This document shows positions 11,785 through 21,754 of a DNA stretch of 64,000 nucleotides, one piece after another (position 1 is the stretch's first letter; each line of letters begins with the position of its first letter). The position numbers and the translations under genes are program-made. The stretch covers positions 1,208,164-1,272,163 of the forward strand of contig JAJEKV010000002.1 of the NCBI GenBank assembly GCA_021234155.1, read 5' to 3'. The notes below the pieces were generated by a model. The model made no database searches. It was not told the DNA's origin and worked only from the letters and a program-made list of their open reading frames with translations. This stretch comes from Isoetes taiwanensis. Lineage: Eukaryota > Streptophyta > Lycopodiopsida > Isoetales > Isoetaceae.

Positions 11785-12078
11785 ATTTGGGAACTCCAGG
11801 ACGAGATATTTTCAATGTTCGAACGAGGGGAGTTAAAGAGCAAGGGCAAGGAGACAGCCAAGAAAAAATCATCTGACGTGCCCAAAAAAGAAATGACCAT
11901 TACCGTCTGGCGAGAAATGCAGGGCTTCTCCGACACAGAGATTCTGGAGAGGCTTCTCCAAAAAGTTGTTGACAAGGAGTTTAGCCTAGAAGAAATGTCA
12001 AAGGAATTGCACAAGTAAGATCTCTGCCACAAACTTTACTCTTTAGACGTTAGAGTCCCAAAAACATCGGGGTAGATA

Positions 12079-12350
12079 GTGTATTCCAGAATACACATAC
12101 CTTTCTTCACATGGGCACCCGTGGTATTCGAATACACAATGCTTTTCTAGAGACAAGCAATGTGTATTCCCAAACACATTGCCCATGTAAAGGAAACCAT
12201 GTGTATTCGAATACACATGTCCTCTTCTAAAAAAGTATTGTGTATTCACACATTGCTTTCTTCGGAGAAGCAACGTGTATTCCCGATACACAATGCATTT
12301 TGTTTAGAGGTAACATCACCAGTTAACCAGTTTGTATTCCAGAATACATT
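12079..12350. repeat. Array of seven palindromes inside an intron (copy 1)
   Basis: Within the 416-nt intron 12015-12430, seven palindromes have centres near 12087, 12129, 12169, 12208, 12245, 12283 and 12340; the first six are 37-42 bp apart. Exact ones are GTGTATTCCAGAATACAC (12079-12096) and a 22-bp palindrome at 12198-12219 (TGTGTATTCGAATACACA core). Arms often extend to AAGCAATGTGTATTC, so the spacers are also inverted repeats. Unit sequence and spacing match the array upstream of the gene. Confidence 0.85.
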
Positions 12351-13084
12351 TAGCTTGACTTTTATTTGTTTTTCTTCTTCTTTGCCTTGTTTCTTACTTT
12401 TTAACTCATTGTTTCCTTAACGTCTTGCAGCCAAAAGAACGTCATAACATGTCAAACATGTTTGATGGAGCAAAATAAACGTAGAGACATGGGAAAGGTG
12501 CAAGAAACTCTACCCCAGAAGCCACTCGACGAAATTTAATTGTGCAATATGCACCAAATTTTGAGGGTCGGTAAGTACTCTCAACATTCCTCGCCTTTGC
12601 ACACACGATCTCCTTACGGTTGTTGTCATGTTTTTCCTCGAGCAAAAAAGAAAAACAAAGACCTTCCCGAGGGCTTCATGCATTTGGTTAGAACAAAGAC
12701 GGGAAGAGGTCGTTAATTTGTAAGAACTGTTGAGTTAGAACCATCCCACTACGAGAGATTCTCGCATGTTTGACCAAAACAATAATATTCAATCATTCAT
12801 GGTGATTGCACGAACCTAGTCCGGAACGGTTAAATACGAGGACTTCACTTTGGTTATTGGCGATCTTCCCTACGGGTTTAAGCTTAAAGACAGCAGATAT
12901 GATGACCAGCCCTTCAAATTTTCGAGTTTAATGCTTTTATTGATGGAATCAAAGCGGATCACAACGGCTAAACATTGGCGTTTAGTTACTTTCCATTCGA
13001 AATGCGATGCGGCTTGGTAGAATCGCTTTCAAAACCACTTTGGTTCTCCAGTTCAGGCGATATGAAAACCTTAAAAGGTAAGTC

Positions 13085-13098
13085 TTATTCGAGAATCG
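13085..13098. repeat. Palindrome at the start of the third methylase intron
   Basis: TTATTCGAGAATCG lies 8 nt inside the intron that begins GTAAGT at 13077. In copy 2 a perfect-core version (GTGTATTCTGGAATACAC-like, minus strand) sits shortly after the same exon end. Confidence 0.6.
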
Positions 13099-13884
13099 CT
13101 TTTTTTCTCTTTGATTACGTAATGTATTCCCTAATAGTATTTCCCGGCGGTTTTCGAAGTGTGTTCTTGTTTTTGCTAAGTAAACATCACTTTAAATGTT
13201 TTACTAGGTACAAAAAACGAACATCAACTACCATGGTGGAGGACCAAGGTTGCTTAGCAAGGTAGAGTACCTTCATGTAGCTTATTGGAGTTTTGATGGG
13301 AAGAGGACCATGGAACACTTCAACACCGCCGCCTTGTCAAAACTTCTCAAACGCCCTTGAGTTTCCAGCAGCGTTACGAAATTGTGGGACCCAACCGCAC
13401 AAGGCGCGGATTGTGAATCACTACCGAAAACCACAAAGCTCATCAACCATCTTCTGGACATGTTCCCGGCGTCCGGAGATTGGTGTGCTTGATGCTTTCT
13501 CCTCGGGTTCTCGGTACTACTATCGCATGTGCACTTAAGAAGGGCCGCAACGTGGCCGTGGATATTGATAAGGATGCCGTTAATTTTGTGAAGATGAGAC
13601 CGGTCGCCTTTTACCTTTTTACCGGATGAACATCAAGAGCTAGGGGCCAAGTCTTCATCCGATTATGCTAAACTAACGCCCTCGTGAGATACAAACCATT
13701 CTCCAAAATACCACTAGACGATGAGGCAACCTTTGCGAGCTTAAAGAAGTAGCTTTAGCTACCATTCCAGAGGACAAGGAGGATAAAAACTCAAGTCTCC
13801 AAAGAAAGGAGCGTATAGAACGTGGCGGACGAGATGGCGAGAGAGCAAAAAAAGAATGAGGAGGACTATGATGTAGATCTTTGA

Positions 13885-14190
13885 CTACTGCATATTAAAA
13901 TTATCATTATTTATTACAATGAATCTTCAATATTGATGTACAACAATTTATTAAAAACATAGTACTTTTTTTTCCTTTCTATTCTGGTGCTTGTTTTTTG
14001 TAATGCTTTCAGTCTCTTCAAGTCTATGCCTAAATTTCGCTATTTTTATGATTTCTGTTTCATAAGTACAAAGTTTTCGTCTAATGATGGGCCAAAATGG
14101 CATGAAAAAAAATGCGAACCTCTAGAAATTCTCAACAACTATCAAAAAAGGCTTATTTTAGAAACTTGGTGTTTTTTTAAAGGGAATCTT
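13885..14190. other. AT-rich 3' flank of copy 1
   Basis: No gene seen. AT-rich DNA between the end of the methyltransferase tail and a strong hairpin; probably its 3' untranslated region. Confidence 0.4.
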
Positions 14191-14192
14191 TG

Positions 14193-14220
14193 AAACGGGA
14201 GTGATGCAACACTCCCGTTT
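14193..14220. terminator. Perfect 11-bp hairpin downstream of copy 1
   Basis: AAACGGGAGTG and its exact complement CACTCCCGTTT flank a 6-nt loop (ATGCAA). It stands about 310 bp beyond the methyltransferase stop and just beyond a degenerate convergent coding remnant. In plants such hairpins are not normal terminators; it may mark an element end or a 3'-end processing signal. Confidence 0.45.
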
Positions 14221-14234
14221 AATTTGCAATCGTG

Positions 14235-14620
14235 TTATGAGCTTGATGGTCCACCTCAACCACAGGAATACCAGAAGCTTGAACCACATTCTGACAATCA
14301 GACTGGTAAAATATGTCATCTTAAGGCAATTGTTGTTGCAGTTGAATCTGTCGAGCTTTTAATGTGTCCAAGATTGCCGACAACTCATCCTTACTTCCTT
14401 CAGACAATACCTGTAAAGCAGCTGCTACCCTTGCCTTTCTAGATGCACTGGATATATCCTTACAAAGCCAATCGCTAAATCTTTGATATGAAACTTTTGT
14501 AACCTAATCGATGATTTCCAAGCACTATTATTTGCCCGAGGTCGAGGAACTACATTAGGACTGAATCGTATTCTTGTGGATGCAAGTTCCCATTAACTGC
14601 TCCCTTACTCGCAATTTCCT
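14235..14620 (-). pseudogene. Unrecognised coding remnant, helical C-terminus
   Basis: On the minus strand, two frames joined by a shift read RFSPNVVPRPRANNSAW, then KVSYQRFSDWLCKDISSASR, then VAAALQVLSEGSKDELSAIL and DTLKARQIQLQQQLP before a stop. The Gln/Leu/Lys pattern suggests a coiled coil at the end of a larger protein. It is convergent to the methyltransferase gene across the hairpin. I do not recognise the family; it could be a third gene of the same element or an unrelated remnant. Confidence 0.35.
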
Positions 14621-14639
14621 TTGCAAGGGAGGAAAATCC

Positions 14640-17600
14640 CTTTCTTCAAGAACCACTTTGGAGTAGCCAAAGATCGAAGGCAAAAGAACTTTCAACCTAA
14701 TTATTTACCTCTTTTTGTGCAAAGAATCGGGGATCAATGTATCACCAAATTGGTGATAGACTCACGCCGTTTTGTCGCTACAGTGGAACATGTTTATCCA
14801 TATGCTACTGTGTTGGGTAACATTGAGCAAGGCAGTGATCATTAACATGTTTATTTGTAAGTGCCTACTGTGCTACTCGGAAGATTGCAGACTGAAACTT
14901 TTCAGCAGCGAATTTCATAACATGAGTTCGAAGTCCATATTTCCTGTCTACATAGATATTCAGCTTCTAGCTTTAGATGTAACAATAAGTGCTCGAGGTA
15001 GATCTAATAAATAAGATAATCATGCATGTTGCTGCTGCTACTCAGAAATTGGATATTGCTATGATTCAGATTCTAGAGAAGTTAAGGATCAACATGCAGT
15101 GCCGTGGGCTTAGCTTAAGCATGAGTAGTTGCCTAGTTTTGAAGGCTATGGGAGCTTCACTAAAGATTGCATGAGGACAGAGTAACCTAAAGTAGATTTA
15201 TTGCATGTACTATCACGACACGCATACTGATACTGCTACCCAAGAACTGTATATAGATTTGTTACATGATCATTTGCCTTAAGACTCCTTGTCCATGTGC
15301 TAATCTACCTTATAGAGGTTAAGCCCAAGTTGGTTCTGCAAGTCAGACTGCATAATGCTGCAAATTATGTGCATGATAATGCTAGTAGTTACAGCAAAAA
15401 GCTTGATCCACATCAGCTTTAATGCTTGTTTTTTAATGTTGGTGCAGGTAGGATCTTTTGCTCATTGTTACATATTCTTTAAAAAGTGGAAGCTGGATAA
15501 ATAGCACGGATACATATTAAAGGATTGCAAAAAAAACTGAAGAGTGCACTTGGGAGATACAATGAACTACTCAATCTACACTAGTTTGACGTAAATAGTA
15601 TTAATTAGTGGATATTTTGGTAGTGACTGGGTGTATTTGTATAAATGACTGATATAATTTGGAATATTAATAAGGAAGAATTCACATTGGAACACACTTA
15701 GCATTGGATATTTGGAATGTTTAATTTCTTTTTGGCCAATCGTTAATGATGAATAAAGTAACATAAGGTTAGTATACCTGACTAAACTTAGAGCTACTTA
15801 TTGTATCTTCCTTGCAAAGGTATAACGAGATAAAAGTCTGAAGACAGTTTTTTTTTTTTATGCTGAAGCATGTTCCATCTCCCCTAAGCTTGGAAAAGTT
15901 TTGAAAGCTGAGCATGGTGGATATTTAATACACAAATACGTTTCTTGAAATACTTGGGGCAATGGTATGACTATTGCCTTAAGAGGAATGCACAAGTAAG
16001 AATGGTGGTGGGACTTGGGCTGGCACAAAATATAATAGCTAGCAAATGTATTGACCACAGTTAGTTACAAAGGTAAAGTTGACAGCTTGCATCTAAACCT
16101 TACCTTAGGTTTCCCAAAATGCCGAGACCTAATAAAATGCATGAGGTTTTCCCAAAAATGCCCTAGTCGGCAGCGGATAGCTTGGATTTATAAGATCCGG
16201 CCCTATTTCTGTTACGTTTCCGCACTGCACTATTGATGAGGATTCATGCTATATTTTAGCACTCAGATGGATGGATGCCCAAGCTCGAATGCGGGGATGC
16301 TAGGCCTAAAGCATCATCAAAGCAGTTAACCTCCGGTTGAAGCAAACAACATGATTAAAAAATTCACCAGAACAAACGATGCCAAGGCACCGCTTCATTA
16401 TTCGGGGTGTGTCCACGAATCAAAATGGAGCAAAAATCGAAATGATGGTGCTATTGGTTTCAATCCAAACGCAACAGGTTTTTATGCAATGCATTGAGTT
16501 TGCTTTCTAGGCTCAATAGTTTAAGAAGAAGTCCGAAAAGTAAGTATTTGTAGTCTAAAAAATGGCACATTCTACTTAAGCTTATACACTAGATTAAATA
16601 AAAGTCAGAAGCTATGCGTACCTTAACTTTTATCGAAATACTATGTTTCGTAGTAGCATATATTCTAGTACTTGGTTATATAGCTATACAATGGCGTAAG
16701 CCTTGTTAAAATAGTTTGAGGGATTGGGCAAGTTAAAGCTCGATTTCTTATGAACCGTGAATGTTGTAGGCATAAATTTCCAACTTCATATCCTTCTTTG
16801 CTTAAATTAACGAGAGGGCAAAAGGCACAATGGGTGATCGCTGATAAACCGAGAGTCCTAATGTACCTTTTGCCCTTGCATCTTTACCGGGTTTACCGCT
16901 AATGTTTGCATGGTTGGTCGCAGTACCGACTCTCTTCTCATTGTAGCTTATGCTTTCAAAACGTTTTTTTCGGGCTTGAAGGAATATGGAGTATTTGAAG
17001 ATAAACAAGCCGTAGATTTGCTACTTGAAATCTTGGTGTAACTCCTGAATAGCTCTTAAAATGTTTTAAGTGCAATCCTAATGATCGTGAGTTGTACTCT
17101 ACAAAAATAATAGTAAGCTATCTACAAGTTAGGCGTAAGCTTTATGAGATTGTAGACAAGGTCGCATGATGGTTGATATCCATATATGTAGCATGAATTA
17201 ATTGTAAACGTCATTTTTAAACATTATGAACATGGCTGTTTTTAACATTATGAACATGGCTGTGGATTCAAAATAAAAAAGGCAGATTGCATACAGTTTA
17301 AACTTTGTGTAATAAGTACTTTGTTACACTCTAATATAATGACTTCAATGTCTAAAGGCTTATTGTGTACTAAAATGGCTTATCTGGCAATGGCTTTAAT
17401 ATTCCAGGGATTTCAAATGTAGCATGCTTCAAAGACAAATACTGTGAGAAAGTTTATGGCATATACTGACTGATGTTTCTTTGATGTGGATGGGACATGG
17501 GGTACCATGCTAGAAAGGCTCATTCTAGTAATGGGAGGATAATACTGCCAAGGGATTGACCGAGGCAGATGTCTGGTCTAGTTTTAACTAGTTCAGGCCG

Positions 17601-18130
17601 GTTTTTTTTTTTAATTATGTAAAGACCAAGTTCTGCACTAGGTGGAAAAGATTATTATAAGTAACATTTAAAAGCCAAGGTGACCATAGGTTAACCTCAG
17701 TGAAGTTGTAAGCATAAAAATGAAAATGAAGATAAAAGATAGCTTTAACACCTTATAAATATTTGAAATAGGTCTTTACTATACGCTATATTCTAATTGA
17801 AGGAAGGAATAATAGTTACAAGGGCTGAACATTATAAACATATTTATTTCAGATTCCCAATACCGTTGAAATAAAAGGGCAGTATAATTTTAAATGGCAT
17901 CATATTACTTGTATCGTATTTTTGAGGGAGTATACATGAGATAATAGATGTATACATGTATGGGCTAAGCCTTTACCTAACATAGTAGCAAAGCTGCACA
18001 TAATCAAAGAGCAGTTAAGAGAAATCCGGCGTCACCTAATTCAAGCTATGGATTGGGACGTCTGGCAGGTATTCTTGTAACCACATGCTGGAAACCTGAC
18101 TGTACAACTGCTCTGGCACGCATAACTTTC
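14640..18130. other. No gene seen; dispersed-repeat copy at 16800-16960
   Basis: Only short open frames without family resemblance. A segment at 16800-16960 (CTTTTGCCCTTGCATCTTTA) resembles 19040-19190, so it belongs to a dispersed repeat present at least twice here. Confidence 0.5.
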
Positions 18131-18137
18131 CTGAAGC

Positions 18138-18471
18138 TGATATGGTCTATGGGGTATGGGATAAAGCCTGGAAAGGTTGGGGGCCCATTGGATAACGATT
18201 TCCTTGAAGGATCTGCCCTTTTGGTGTGTTGGTTATCACTAGAGGTGCTAATGCGTAACATTTGGTATCAGAGCCAAGGTTCAATTCCTCGTGGCAACAT
18301 CGGTGTGTTCCACATGCTTGAGGGCAAGCATCTCGAGGAGGGGAGGAATGGATATGGTCTATGGGGTATGGGATAAAGCCTGGAAAGGTTGGGGCCCATT
18401 GGATAATGATTTCCTTGAAGGACCCGCCCTTTTAGTGTGTTGGTTATCACTAGAGGTGCTAGTGCGTAACA
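18138..18471 (+). mobile_element. Complete TRIM retrotransposon (334 bp) with target duplication
   Basis: Two 123-bp direct terminal repeats (18138-18260 and 18349-18471) start TG, end TAACA and differ at only a handful of positions. Directly after the first is the primer-binding site TGGTATCAGAGCC (18263 onward), complementary to the 3' end of plant initiator tRNA-Met. Directly before the second is a polypurine tract GAGGAGGGGAGGAA (18335-18348). The 88-bp interior codes for nothing. The element is flanked by GAAGC at 18133-18137 and again at 18472-18476, a 5-bp target duplication. This is the full structure of a terminal-repeat retrotransposon in miniature, mobilised by a partner element elsewhere. 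Confidence 0.95.
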
Positions 18472-18479
18472 GAAGCAAG

Positions 18480-19855
18480 GCATAAGGTATGAAAAATCGT
18501 CCTATGAGGATTCTGATTTAGGAACTTGTAGGTCAAAACCTAAATCTGTGCAAGAATATCTAGCTTCAGAATAAGATGTTCGGCGCATGGCAAAGCAGGT
18601 GCATGAATTACTGGAGGAATATTACTAAAACCATAAGATCTCTACTTGTTATGGAGGGAGAATTTGATTCAGACGACCGCCCTTGTGGCTCCAGTTCAGA
18701 GGAAGAAAACCTTGAGGAAAAGTCGAGTTTCTTGCCTGTTTATCTTTGTTTGATAACATTCAGTTATCCAATAGTATGGGGGACCAGAAAAAAGATCTTA
18801 ACCTTAAGAGGGAGGCAAATCATACTAAAGGAACGTTTGCCTGAGACACAGCAAGCTGAAGACTACACTTCAGATCAAGACAAAATTCTGGTACATTAGG
18901 TCTTAAATAGACAAAAAACAATGATGTGTTGATTAAGTGAGCACACAATTACATATACAGCAAGTTTGAGAACATGATATGCAGCCAACACTTACATTTA
19001 TGTATAATAAATTACAGATCTATTGTCTTGTACTAACAGGGAAGAAGGATACAAGGGTTGATCGGTTATAAACCAAGAGGCTCCATTGTATCTTTTGGCC
19101 CTTCAATCTTTACCATTTTGTATCTTTTGGCCCTTCAATCTTTACCATTTTTATGCTAAAGTTTTGATGATTGGCCGCAGGTACTGGACCTCTCCTGCCC
19201 CTTGTCTTTTTTCTTGCTTTATGAACTCATTCAATTGTTTTAGGATATGGTCTATGGTTTTAAGAATGTTATTTTTACATTCATATCAAATCCCCCTGGA
19301 ACCCCCTGTTATTGTGCTACATATTCCAAGTTAGAAAGACGGTGGCATCACCTGAAAAGGGGACCTCGTATTTAGGATGAGAGCATCATATAGCTTCAGA
19401 GAGCGTTATAGTAGCTTCTCGCTAAAGGTAATACAATCCTCAAATTTACTTGATAACCGGTTCTCTACATGGCTGGAAATCCCTACAACCAATATGGAAG
19501 TACTTACATAAGATTATTTATGAGCGTTGTCTATGCTTGAAGCATTTAAGGACTTCTTGATTGGTTCTCTTTCTACAGACATTTAACCAGCCCTGCAAAA
19601 TAAAAACCGGCTAACCAAGACTCCTCGTGCACCTTTTCCAGTTTCCTTTTTACATTTTGGTATAAAATAGAAGCTCATAAACATTTTTGGAGGGAAGTCA
19701 AAGGGGTTCACAAATGCCAGCCATAAATAGCATGGATAAAGGCTCTCAAAGTATGAGCAATATGCCATGCTTCAAGACATGGATAGAGCTACCCAAGGAA
19801 TCAGGTAAATCTTGATATGATATTTATGTACAATAGGCTTTAAAGGTCAGCAGCC
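18480..19855. other. Non-coding; dispersed repeats at 19040-19190 and 19235-19325
   Basis: A 107-residue plus-strand frame (18576-18899) has an acidic middle but matches nothing I know. 19040-19190 pairs with 16800-16960. 19235-19325 (TATGGTCTATGG, then CCCCCTGGAACCCCCTG) pairs with 49215-49305 and in part with 48855-48885; its start resembles the TRIM LTR start. Confidence 0.5.
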
Positions 19856-19857
19856 CT

Positions 19858-21435
19858 TTATGAAACTACATCATTTACCTTTTCAAAAACGAATATTGAG
19901 CCCCTAGATCCCCTTCCCAACCGTATCCGTTCATCTAAATAAGTTACAGAGATTTTCACTTTGCTGGTACTTCCATACTGAAACTTCATGGATCCTATCT
20001 TTAATGTAGGAGGCTTGAAAGTGACTTCGATCCATCTTTCATCCAAGGCCTTGAAGTTACCTAAAAAGTATAATGACAGAACTGGCTTAATAAATTCACA
20101 AGCATTCAAATTGACATGCACGTTACTGCTGATTAATTGTCTTCCAGTTTATATAGAAGTACAAGCAGATCAAGAATTGACAGACAACTACTTCTATTGA
20201 GGTTGAATCGAGATGTAAATACCTTCTAGAGTAACTTCTGCATTTAAAATACCAAGTGCTGTAAATGCTAGCTTGTTGCCAACTTTATCTGGTGCTCTGA
20301 TTGTTTGCACCATCTCCGTTGTTTCAAAAAACAGTCTTCCAACCGCACTGCGGTAGTTACCTCCAGGAGACGTTGGATTTGAGCAGTACTTCACATCCCA
20401 TGCTAAAAACAAAATTCAAATTATACTTGAGCAGATCACAAGTAAGAAATATGCATAAGATTCTTACCACCAAATATCAATGGACTTTCTAGAGGATTGC
20501 AAATATTAGGAACCCTTTCAAGCTCGAAAATAGTATCAGCTACTGCCACTTGCTGGTCTTTGCTGAGGGCAACTCCCCTGTTTGTTCCCTCCACCTGCAT
20601 ATGATATAGCAACATGCTTTGTAAAATGGGAATAACCCTGTTCTAAGAATCAGATGCGTAGCTTTTTATAGCCTTCTTATGTTGTGTTTTCACACTCAAG
20701 AGACGTTAACAGAATACAGTATCGACAACCCGCCATAACTGCACATGACTACAGATAATCAGGCTGCTACTTGTGCTATTTCAATTCATTTTAAGTTTGC
20801 ACAAGAGCGATTCATATCAGATTGATATTCAGCACGCATAACCTAGTACAGTCTTAATGCATGGTGACTTTAAAAATTCCTCACACTCTGAACAGGCTGC
20901 ATTTTAGCCATCATTGGCACAAAAAGCAGGACATTATGTGGCTAGCCTTGATTGAGATTATAGACTTCCACATGCATTGAAAAATGAGAGTTAAGAATCT
21001 CAAATCTGAAATTTTACCTAGTCCAAGACGATTAATAGACAACTTTTTTTAACCAAGGTAGTAGTTGATAAGTTACACTTTGAAGATAATTGGTAGCAGG
21101 TTATTTTTAGTGTGGAAAACACTGTTGGTTTTCTGATGCAAAATACCGTAGCGTCAAGCTTTAGATCAGTATTTTAAGAGTATAATAAACGACTAGAATT
21201 TACTTACAAGTGATAGAAGTTTATTGGCTAGGGCCGCAGGTTCAGAGCTCGGGCGTTGTGCCTCGGCAGCTACCTGCGCTGTCGCATTGAGCAATCTAAT
21301 TGGACCGCGGCATTTTTTAAGACCAACCCACAAATTACAACCTAACTGGAACTGCCTTGGGGATGAGCAACAAACTGGCTTTGGAAACGATAAGGGTATC
21401 CGCCCACAAGGAGCAGCAACTACGACGGTAGCCAT
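19858..21435 (-). CDS. Plastid-lipid-associated protein (fibrillin/PAP family)
   Basis: Four exons (minus): 21435-21208, 20594-20468, 20402-20223 and 20060-19858, joined at GT-AG introns in consistent phase, give 245 residues and a stop. Residues 1 to about 50 (MATVVVAAPCGRIPLSFPKP, Ser/Arg/Cys-rich, few acids) look like a chloroplast transit peptide; I chose this Met over one 34 codons upstream because it starts the transit-like stretch. Then comes a helical pair (ALANKLLSLVEGTNRGVALS). The lipocalin-like PAP domain follows: WDVKYCSNPTSPGGNYRSAV, TEMVQTI and LDERWIEVTFKPPTL. It ends with the family signature ITYLDE-type VTYLDERIRLGRGSRGSIFV. Fibrillins bind lipids and quinones at plastoglobules and thylakoids and act in stress and prenyl-lipid metabolism. 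I cannot assign the subgroup. Every exon is open, so it is probably functional; a hairpin and a TIR element lie in its upstream region. Confidence 0.9.
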
Positions 21436-21636
21436 GGCTATCGAGATCACATTAGCCCGAAATAAATTAGATTGTGCATGTTTAGTGTTCATCCTAAATT
21501 GGGCTGATGTGTTAGGACACGTGGATATTGCCACCAATTTTTATGATCACAACACCTCCATATGGTTAACTAGCAAAAAGCGCAACAAGAGAATTGGATG
21601 CAATTTTTGCAGCTGGTTATGTCATTTTGTATGGGT

Positions 21637-21754
21637 TCATGGTATTTGGGATGCCATTCTGGCATGTACCGGTGGGGTCCCGCGACCGGCGTTAGCCGGG
21701 AGCGGGTCACCGGTACATGCCGAATGGCGCACTCAAATACCGCGAACCCACAAT
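21637..21754. repeat. About 118-bp foldback hairpin upstream of the fibrillin gene
   Basis: Arms around 21637-21676 and 21705-21754 are inverted: GGTATTTG...GCCATTC...GGCATGTACCGGTG pairs with CACCGGTACATGCC...ATGGC...CAAATACC. The loop is a second hairpin, CCCGC-CCGGC...GCCGG-GCGGG (21679-21706). The transcript would fold into one long imperfect stem, about 200 bp upstream of the fibrillin start codon. Confidence 0.8.

Larger units (their letters stand above)
10380..13884 (+). pseudogene. ParB-like domain plus DNA methyltransferase, copy 1 (degenerate)
   Basis: Homology with the second copy at 30.6-33.2 kb lets the exons be followed through frameshifts. N-terminal exon (about 10380-11195): TSQGFIHVDESYLRVVKVNP, then a Pro/Ser/Lys-rich linker. 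ParB-like exon (about 11197-11721): FYADQIEEHEDVIRSNPNAH, APMVVLVD, then THYVLGGNHSFKARRQLY (compare the ParB 'G.HR..A' box) and GLTDEEAKIVANTHNADNEY. Intron 11722-11784 (63 nt). Helical exon 11785-12014. Intron 12015-12430. Exon from 12431 (QKNVITCQTC). Methylase part: IHGDCTNL near 12800 and DFTLVIGDLPYGF (12841-12879, motif IV, D-x-P-Y). After an intron from 13077: NYHGGGPRLLSKVEYLHVAY. Then KLINHLLDMF (motif X region), VLDAFS...GTT (13484-13520, motif I) and ALKKGRNVAVDIDKDAV. Order IV-X-I is that of beta-class amino-methyltransferases (adenine-N6 or cytosine-N4). Tail ends AREQKKNEEDYDVDL at 13884. Frameshifts near 10740, 11195, 12470, 12900, 13350 and 13490, plus stops, make it non-functional. 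Confidence 0.8.

Noticed and set aside
9932-12350. CRISPR-like arrays (short palindromic repeats with ~20-bp spacers)
   Set aside because: Repeats are too variable in their centres, spacers are partly inverted repeats of one another, arrays sit in eukaryotic introns and no cas genes are present.
10380-13884. Bacterial contamination as source of the methyltransferase
   Set aside because: The gene has GT-AG introns, is repeated in diverged form 20 kb away and is embedded in plant transposon DNA.
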